Part shown: positions 7,211 through 10,803 of the stretch, one piece after another
Layout: each line of letters starts with the position of its first letter
How positions within the stretch are numbered: the first letter of the stretch is position 1
Assembly (NCBI GenBank): GCA_958438955.1
Contig: CAUBTS010000066.1
Coordinates: 1-10,803, forward strand
From: an uncultured Collinsella sp.
GTDB taxonomy: Bacteria > Actinomycetota > Coriobacteriia > Coriobacteriales > Coriobacteriaceae
Length of the DNA stretch: 10,803 nt
Direction: 5' to 3'
Translations under genes and position numbers: made by a program
Notes under the pieces: generated by a model
Seen by the model: the letters and a program-made list of their open reading frames with translations, nothing else
Told to the model about the DNA's origin: nothing
Database searches by the model: none

Positions 7211-8217
7211 GTGACGAAGGTCCATTTGTCTGACGTGGTGGTGATGAAAGTGTCTAATACCGTTCTCAAACACAAACATACGACTCGCAACACGTTGGCG
7301 CGGAACAGGATGCTCGCGCGGCTCACGGAGACGGCCAAGCAAGGTGCGCTGTTCGCAACGCATGACAATACCGAGCTCATGTGGCTGCGACGCCATGTTG
7401 GAACCGACGATATCGCGGAGCCCGAGCCGTACCTGTTCTGTTTTCAGCATGATTGGGATGCATTGACGTCGGCGGAGCGAGCGCTGAGGACTATCAAAGG
7501 GCTTGCGGAATTTCATCCCGATTGGGCGTTTTGGGGCTATGACGCGGCGCTTTTGTGGGGTTTGGAGGTGCCGAATGATCTGCTCGGGCCGCGCTTTCTT
7601 GTTAAGACGGGTTGTTCGGTGACGTTGAGCAGCGGGTGCAGGTTGTTGCGTCCGCAGATGGCGGGCGCGCTCGAGCGTGTTGATGGCGTGCGGGTGACGT
7701 CGTTTTGGCGCACGGTGGAGGATTGCTTACTGCGTGCGCCGTTCTCCTACGGGTTGGCGATTGCCGATTCTGCACTGCGGGCGAAAGGCGTATCACGTTG
7801 GGATTTGTGCGAGCGCCTCCGCGCCGATTGCGAGGGCAGGCGAGGGTATCGCAGGGCACAGGTGATTGCGTCGTATGCGGACGGGCTGTCCGAAAACGGC
7901 GGCGAGTCTCGGTTCCGAGCCAGGTATTTCGCGTCGACTATTTTTGGCAGCTCGAGGACGGGACGTGTGTCATCGGCGAGCTCGACGGAAAGGGGAAGTA
8001 CACCCTGCAGAGCGGCGGGGGCCGGGAGTCGGTAGACCCATTCGTGGCAGAGCGTCAGCGGGAATCTCATCTGACAATGCTCGGGCACAAGGTGCTTCGG
8101 TTTACGTTTGATGAGCTCAAGAATCCGGGGAAGCTGGTTGAGAAGATGAGGTTAGCGGGTATTCCGCGACGGCCCGATTTGGCTGAGGAGTGGAGACGTC
8201 AGTGGTATGGGTGCTGA
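7211..8217 (+). pseudogene. AbiEi-like / DUF559-like nuclease-fold protein, disrupted
   Basis: The N-terminal part (7211 to about 7915) resembles actinobacterial proteins with an AbiEi-type antitoxin domain: a winged-helix-like start, FWGYDAALLWGLEVP, VTSFWRTVEDCLLRAPFSYGLAIADSALR, GVSRWDLCERL and the linker SYADGLSENGGES. The C-terminal part continues in a different frame (to TGA 8215): FRVDYFWQLEDG, VIGELDGKGKY, FVAERQRESHLTMLGHKVLRFTFDEL. This is the endonuclease-like DUF559/VSR-type fold, with candidate acidic and lysine residues in GES, VD and GELDGKGK. The frames must switch between about 7907 and 7933. From memory of the family, roughly 20-30 residues usually separate the GGES and VD motifs, whereas only about 8 fit here, so an internal deletion with frame change is likely. 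Without repair, translation ends at 8035 in a Ser/Arg-rich tail. It stands alone with no toxin partner visible, flanked on both sides by the palindromic repeats. Confidence 0.65.
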
Positions 8218-8225
8218 GAGGTTTT

Positions 8226-8282
8226 GTCTCGATCTGTAACATCAGGGGGCCCAATAACCCAGTACCTGTTACAGATTGAGAC
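8226..8282. repeat. Palindromic repeat unit 5, downstream of the nuclease-like gene
   Basis: The arms GTCTCGATCTGTAAC (8226-8240) and GTTACAGATTGAGAC (8268-8282) pair fully with one G-U. The loop is 27 bases, as in units 1-4. It starts 8 bases after the stop of the disrupted gene and may act as its transcript end, although no T tract follows. Confidence 0.85.
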
Positions 8283-8360
8283 ATTTCCCTGGTTTCGCTG
8301 GGGTGGGACTGCAACGTATTCCGTCCCCCACATCCTCTCGTCCCTCCGTTAACCGATATG

Positions 8361-8392
8361 TTCGACTTTAGGTCGCTGCATTAGGTGATAAT
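8361..8392 (+). promoter_or_regulatory. Possible promoter of the amidohydrolase gene
   Basis: GATAAT at 8387-8392 is a 5/6 match to a -10 box, 40 bases before ATG 8432. A -35 is weak: TTCGAC at 8361-8366 is 20 bases away. The call rests mainly on the -10. Confidence 0.3.
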
Positions 8393-8417
8393 GGACAAAT
8401 GTTCAAGTTAATCGTGA

Positions 8418-8425
8418 GGGAGGAG
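8418..8425 (+). promoter_or_regulatory. Ribosome-binding site choosing ATG 8432
   Basis: GGGAGGAG ends 6 bases before ATG 8432. It lies downstream of the longer in-frame ATG at 8399, which has no site of its own, so the shorter start is preferred. Confidence 0.65.
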
Positions 8426-8431
8426 CTCGAT

Positions 8432-9802
8432 ATGGCGTCTGCCGATCGTTCTACGTTGTTTATCAATGCGACCATTCTGGATGGTTCGGAGCATATGGAG
8501 CCGCAACCCGATATGGCCGTGGCCGTTGAGCGCGGTGTCATCACGTGGATGGGGCCGAGTGCTGTGGCGCAGGCGCCTGCGGGTGCCGAGGTTATCGACC
8601 TGGCAGGTGCGTATCTCATGCCAGGCCTCATCAATATGCATGTGCATCTGTGCGGTTCGGGCAAGCCGGTTTCGGCGGGCGATGCGGGCGCGCTGATGAA
8701 GAAGCTCGATAATCCCGTGGGGCGCGCCATCGTGCGCCATATTCTTAAGGGCAGCGCCCAACAACAACTGGCAAGTGGCGTGACCACGGTGCGCGGCGCG
8801 GGCGACCCGCTGTTTGCCGATCTTGCCGTGCGCGATGCTATCGATGCCGGCAAGTATCAAGGTCCTCGCCTGGTGGCGCCGGGAACGGGTGTCACGGTGC
8901 CGGGCGGCCATGGTGCGGGTTTGTTCGCCCAGGTGGCCAACAGTCCCGCCGAGGCAGCCGAACAGGTGCGCGACCTGTATGCGCGCGGTGCCGACGTCAT
9001 CAAGCTGTTCGTGACGGGCGGCGTGTTCGACGCTACCGAGGTGGGCGAGCCGGGTGTGCTGCGTATGCCGGTCGAGGTTGCCGCGGCGGCGTGCAAGGCG
9101 GCGCACGAGGTGGGCCTGCCGGTTATGGCTCATGTCGAGAGTACCGAAGGCGTGAAGGCCGCGCTTGAGGCCGGCGTCGATACGATCGAGCACGGTGCCC
9201 CGATGACTCCCGAGATCTTGGAACTGTACCGCGGCGCCGCGGGCACGCAGCTCGAGGGGCGTGCGCCCAGCGTTACCTGCACTATCAGCCCGGCGCTGCC
9301 GTTTGTATTGCTCGACCCGGAAAAGACCCATTCGACCGATACACAAAAGAAGAACGGTGACATCGTGTGCTCGGGCATCATCGAGAGCGCCCGTGCCGCA
9401 CTGGAAGCTGGCGTTAAGGTGGGCCTTGGCACGGACTCGAGCTGCCCGTTCGTGACGCAGTACGACATGTGGCGTGAGGTGGCCTATTTTGCCAAGTATG
9501 TCGGCGTGGGCAACGCTTTCGCGCTGCATACGGCCACGCAGGTCAATGCCGAGCTGCTGGGGCTGGGCGGCGAGACCGGCACAATCGAGTGCGGCAAGGC
9601 CGCCGATATTCTGGTGACGCGCGAGAACCCGCTCGATGACCTGTGCGCACTGCGTGATCCGACGCACGTGATGTGTCGCGGTGATCTGGTGCGCAAGCTC
9701 AAGGTGAAGCGTATTCCCGAGGTGGACGCCGAGCTCGACGCGATTATGGCCATGCCTGCCGAGGCGTTGGCCGAGGAGCTTGCCCGCGATGGCGTGGCGT
9801 AA
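8432..9802 (+). CDS. Metal-dependent amidohydrolase (imidazolonepropionase/prolidase-like)
   Basis: This is a 456-residue amidohydrolase-superfamily enzyme, cytoplasmic, with a TIM barrel and a small beta domain made from both ends. The full metal-site set is visible: HVH in PGLINMHVHL (H70, H72), the probably carboxylated lysine in DVIKLFVTGG (K191), H234 in VMAHVES, H254 in TIEHG, and D335 in GLGTDSS. Other family features are SGVTTVRGAGD, VPGGHGAG, and the closing GTIECGKAADILVTRENPLDDL. This resembles the COG1228 group, which includes imidazolonepropionase and Xaa-Pro/Xaa-Arg dipeptidases. The substrate cannot be fixed from sequence, and no histidine-utilisation genes are next to it. Start ATG 8432 is chosen from the strong ribosome-binding site at 8418-8425; ATG 8399 would add 11 residues. 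It appears to be transcribed alone and ends at the hairpin terminator at 9854-9888. Confidence 0.92.
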   Translation: MASADRSTLFINATILDGSEHMEPQPDMAVAVERGVITWMGPSAVAQAPAGAEVIDLAGAYLMPGLINMHVHLCGSGKPVSAGDAGALMKKLDNPVGRAIVRHILKGSAQQQLASGVTTVRGAGDPLFADLAVRDAIDAGKYQGPRLVAPGTGVTVPGGHGAGLFAQVANSPAEAAEQVRDLYARGADVIKLFVTGGVFDATEVGEPGVLRMPVEVAAAACKAAHEVGLPVMAHVESTEGVKAALEAGVDTIEHGAPMTPEILELYRGAAGTQLEGRAPSVTCTISPALPFVLLDPEKTHSTDTQKKNGDIVCSGIIESARAALEAGVKVGLGTDSSCPFVTQYDMWREVAYFAKYVGVGNAFALHTATQVNAELLGLGGETGTIECGKAADILVTRENPLDDLCALRDPTHVMCRGDLVRKLKVKRIPEVDAELDAIMAMPAEALAEELARDGVA

Positions 9803-9821
9803 GCGCGCGATATGGCGATGC

Positions 9822-9844
9822 GACAAAGGGACAATCCTTTTGTC
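9822..9844. repeat. Small inverted repeat after the amidohydrolase gene
   Basis: GACAAAGGG (9822-9830) pairs with CCTTTTGTC (9836-9844), nine pairs including one G-T, around ACAAT. No T tract follows on the plus strand. It lies just before the main terminator and may be a leftover of an intergenic repeat. Confidence 0.45.
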
Positions 9845-9853
9845 ATAATCAGA

Positions 9854-9888
9854 AAAAGCCGAGGTCCCAGTGCGAGGCCTCGGCTTTT
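9854..9888. terminator. Bidirectional rho-independent terminator between convergent genes
   Basis: AAAAGCCGAGG (9854-9864) and CCTCGGCTTTT (9878-9888) form a perfect 11-bp stem with a 13-base loop. The A run on the left and T run on the right make it work on both strands. It serves the amidohydrolase gene (+) and the zinc-ribbon gene (-), whose stop is 22 bases away. Confidence 0.85.
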
Positions 9889-9909
9889 ATTTGTCCCATA
9901 GTATGGCAG

Positions 9910-10383
9910 CTATGAGCGCGTCTCCATCTTGGCATGGCACTTGGGGCAGGTGACGCGGATCTTGCCTTTGCCCTTGGGAACGGAGAGCATCTGGCCGCAG
10001 TTGGGGCACTTAAGATAGGCCGTGGTCTTGCGGCCCTTCCACATCTTCTTGGCTGTGCGCTTGGCACGTTCAAAGTCTTCCTTGCTAGTACCGGCTGCGC
10101 GCGAGGCGTTGGCCGCTGCAGCTCCGCCGCCCAAGCTAGCTACAAACTTGCCCAAGCCGGGTACGTTTGCAGTCGCGGCGACAAAGGTCTCGTTCTCCTT
10201 GTGACGTGCGTCGATATTTTTGGACAGGCCGCGCAGCACGCCAATCACGATTACGGCGATGGCAATCCAGCTGAGCCACTGGATGCGGGCTATCGATCCG
10301 ATCATCGCGATGACGATGCCGGCAAAACCCATCACGATGGTGAGTTCATCGGCACCATTGCGACCCTTCATAAAGTCATTCAT
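9910..10383 (-). CDS. Two-pass membrane protein with C-terminal zinc ribbon, function unknown
   Basis: This is a 157-residue protein from the ATG at 10383-10381, which has AAAGG 8 bases upstream. An upstream in-frame GTG at 10413 lacks such a site and lies close to a TATAAA-like box at 10417-10422. Residues 14-32 and 34-50 are hydrophobic and likely form a membrane hairpin. A charged linker (51-65), an Ala/Gly-rich stretch (82-98) and a strongly basic helix (about 101-120, KEDFERAKRTAKKMWKGRK) follow. The end is a treble-clef or ribbon zinc site, CPNCG (C126, C129) and CPKCH (C146, C149). It resembles small actinobacterial proteins of unknown function. The basic, zinc-bound cytoplasmic tail might bind nucleic acid or another protein, but nothing here shows that. 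csoR lies upstream on the same strand, about 146 bases away and separated by a repeat hairpin, so co-transcription is uncertain. Confidence 0.85.
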   Translation of the reverse strand: MNDFMKGRNGADELTIVMGFAGIVIAMIGSIARIQWLSWIAIAVIVIGVLRGLSKNIDARHKENETFVAATANVPGLGKFVASLGGGAAAANASRAAGTSKEDFERAKRTAKKMWKGRKTTAYLKCPNCGQMLSVPKGKGKIRVTCPKCHAKMETRS

Positions 10384-10438
10384 GCAAATTGCCTTTCGTT
10401 CGATATGCTGCACGCCTTTATACCCGATTTAGAGCAAG

Positions 10439-10485
10439 GGGGACAGGTTAATCTGCACCAATGTGGTGCAAACATACCTGTCCCC
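10439..10485. repeat. Nested hairpin repeat between csoR and the zinc-ribbon gene
   Basis: The outer stem GGGGACAGGT (10439-10448) pairs with ACCTGTCCCC (10476-10485), ten perfect pairs. Inside it TGCACCA (10454-10460) pairs with TGGTGCA (10464-10470), seven perfect pairs with loop ATG. The short joints between stems are unpaired. It has the look of a dispersed REP-type intergenic element. No T tract follows, so terminator activity for csoR is doubtful. Confidence 0.75.
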
Positions 10486-10497
10486 GGAATACCAAGA

Positions 10498-10519
10498 CGG
10501 TGCAAAGAAATCTGTCCCC
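10498..10519. repeat. Second, partial copy of the hairpin repeat's 3' arm
   Basis: The 22 bases here match 10464-10485 at 18 positions in the same orientation: GGTGCAAA is shared at one end and CTGTCCCC at the other. Start-to-start distance is 34 bases. It suggests a decayed or compound repeat. Confidence 0.6.
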
Positions 10520-10529
10520 AATGCCCCTA

Positions 10530-10802
10530 TTACTTGGAGAGCTTGTCGACGACGCGTTCGATTTCGGCGAGCTTGGCGGCTTTGAGGTCTTCGTCGCCCG
10601 ATTCGATTGCCGAAGTCACGCAGCCCTCGATATGCGCCTTGAGCACGTCGGCGTTAATGCGCGCGAGGAGCGCCTGCGTTGCCATGAGCTGCGTGGAAAT
10701 ATCGACGCAGTAACGGTCCTCCTCGACCATCCGCAAGATGCCGTCGATCTGGCCGCGTGCCGTCTTGAGCATGCGGGTCACCGATTTATGGTCTGCCATC
10801 AT
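10530..10802 (-). CDS. csoR: CsoR-family metal-sensitive transcriptional repressor
   Basis: This is a 90-residue all-helical repressor of the CsoR/RcnR (DUF156) family, which leaves its operator when metal, usually Cu(I), binds. The metal-ligand pattern of CsoR is complete: C32 in RYCVDISTQ, then H57 and C61 in KAHIEGCV. The spacings of 25 and 4 are those of the copper-sensing members. The C at the third ligand position argues against the nickel/cobalt sensor RcnR, which has His there. The N-terminal HKSVTRMLKTARGQIDGILRM segment is the basic helix used in DNA contact. The reading frame reaches the edge of the window. ATG codons at 10802 and 10799 both fit the family's normal N-terminus, so the gene is probably complete, but its ribosome-binding site and promoter are outside. 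No copper pump or chaperone gene is visible, and its target genes may lie beyond the window. Copper specificity is inference. Confidence 0.9.
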   Translation of the reverse strand: MMADHKSVTRMLKTARGQIDGILRMVEEDRYCVDISTQLMATQALLARINADVLKAHIEGCVTSAIESGDEDLKAAKLAEIERVVDKLSK

Positions 10803-10803
10803 G

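Noticed and set aside
7051..7233. A small protein read through the palindromes (MSQSVT... LLQIET)
   Set aside because: The same peptide pattern appears on the opposite strand at unit 5, because the DNA is palindromic and 57 is a multiple of three. Unit 2 has an in-frame stop. No ribosome-binding site precedes it.
8303..8333. A terminator hairpin (GTGGG/CCCAC) after repeat unit 5
   Set aside because: The stem is only five continuous pairs with a bulge, and no T tract follows.
8408..9826. A 472-residue minus-strand reading frame opposite the amidohydrolase
   Set aside because: It has the composition of an antisense shadow (His/Arg/Ala-rich), while the plus-strand protein has a complete metal site.
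9934..10713. A 259-residue plus-strand frame across the zinc-ribbon gene and csoR
   Set aside because: It runs antisense through two well-supported genes and through the repeat between them, and has no family features.

Overview
The window is 10.8 kb of high-GC bacterial DNA. Gene content, codon use and intergenic style suggest a gut actinobacterium of the class Coriobacteriia, most likely Collinsella or a close relative. That assignment is inference from memory of such genomes, because no rRNA or other marker gene is present.

Layout: (1) 2-4377 (+) holds the 3' two thirds of gltB and a complete gltD, the two subunits of NADPH glutamate synthase, overlapping at the ribosome-binding site and clearly one operon. 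(2) About 4397-5811 is an IS110-family insertion sequence of about 1.4 kb. Its recombinase gene has a frameshift near the 3' end. Its roughly 250-nt upstream non-coding end folds by eye into a bridge-RNA-like series of stem-loops. Short segments in the internal loops match the actual insertion site and the element's own ends. The element sits inside a small hairpin repeat just after gltD. (3) 5812-6143 is intergenic and holds the rest of that repeat plus a second, inverted copy. (4) 6144-6851 (+) encodes a 235-residue protein I cannot name. (5) 6893-7190 is a very regular array of four 57-bp palindromic units (15-nt arms, 27-nt loop, period 80/80/81 bp). A fifth unit lies at 8226-8282. Together they bracket 7211-8217, a disrupted gene for an AbiEi-like/DUF559-like nuclease-fold protein. 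(6) 8432-9802 (+) is a complete metal-dependent amidohydrolase, ending at a terminator shared with the convergent genes. (7) On the minus strand, 9910-10383 encodes a two-pass membrane protein with a C-terminal zinc ribbon, and 10530-10802 encodes a CsoR-family metal-sensing repressor. A nested hairpin repeat lies between them.

How it fits together: gltBD is core nitrogen metabolism and the amidohydrolase is probably catabolic. The accessory interest lies in two places. The first is the IS110 element, whose candidate guide RNA seems to be aimed at a dispersed hairpin repeat. The second is the palindrome array around a decaying nuclease-like gene. All foldings, alignments and family calls were made by eye from the sequence; none was confirmed by a database search or folding program.
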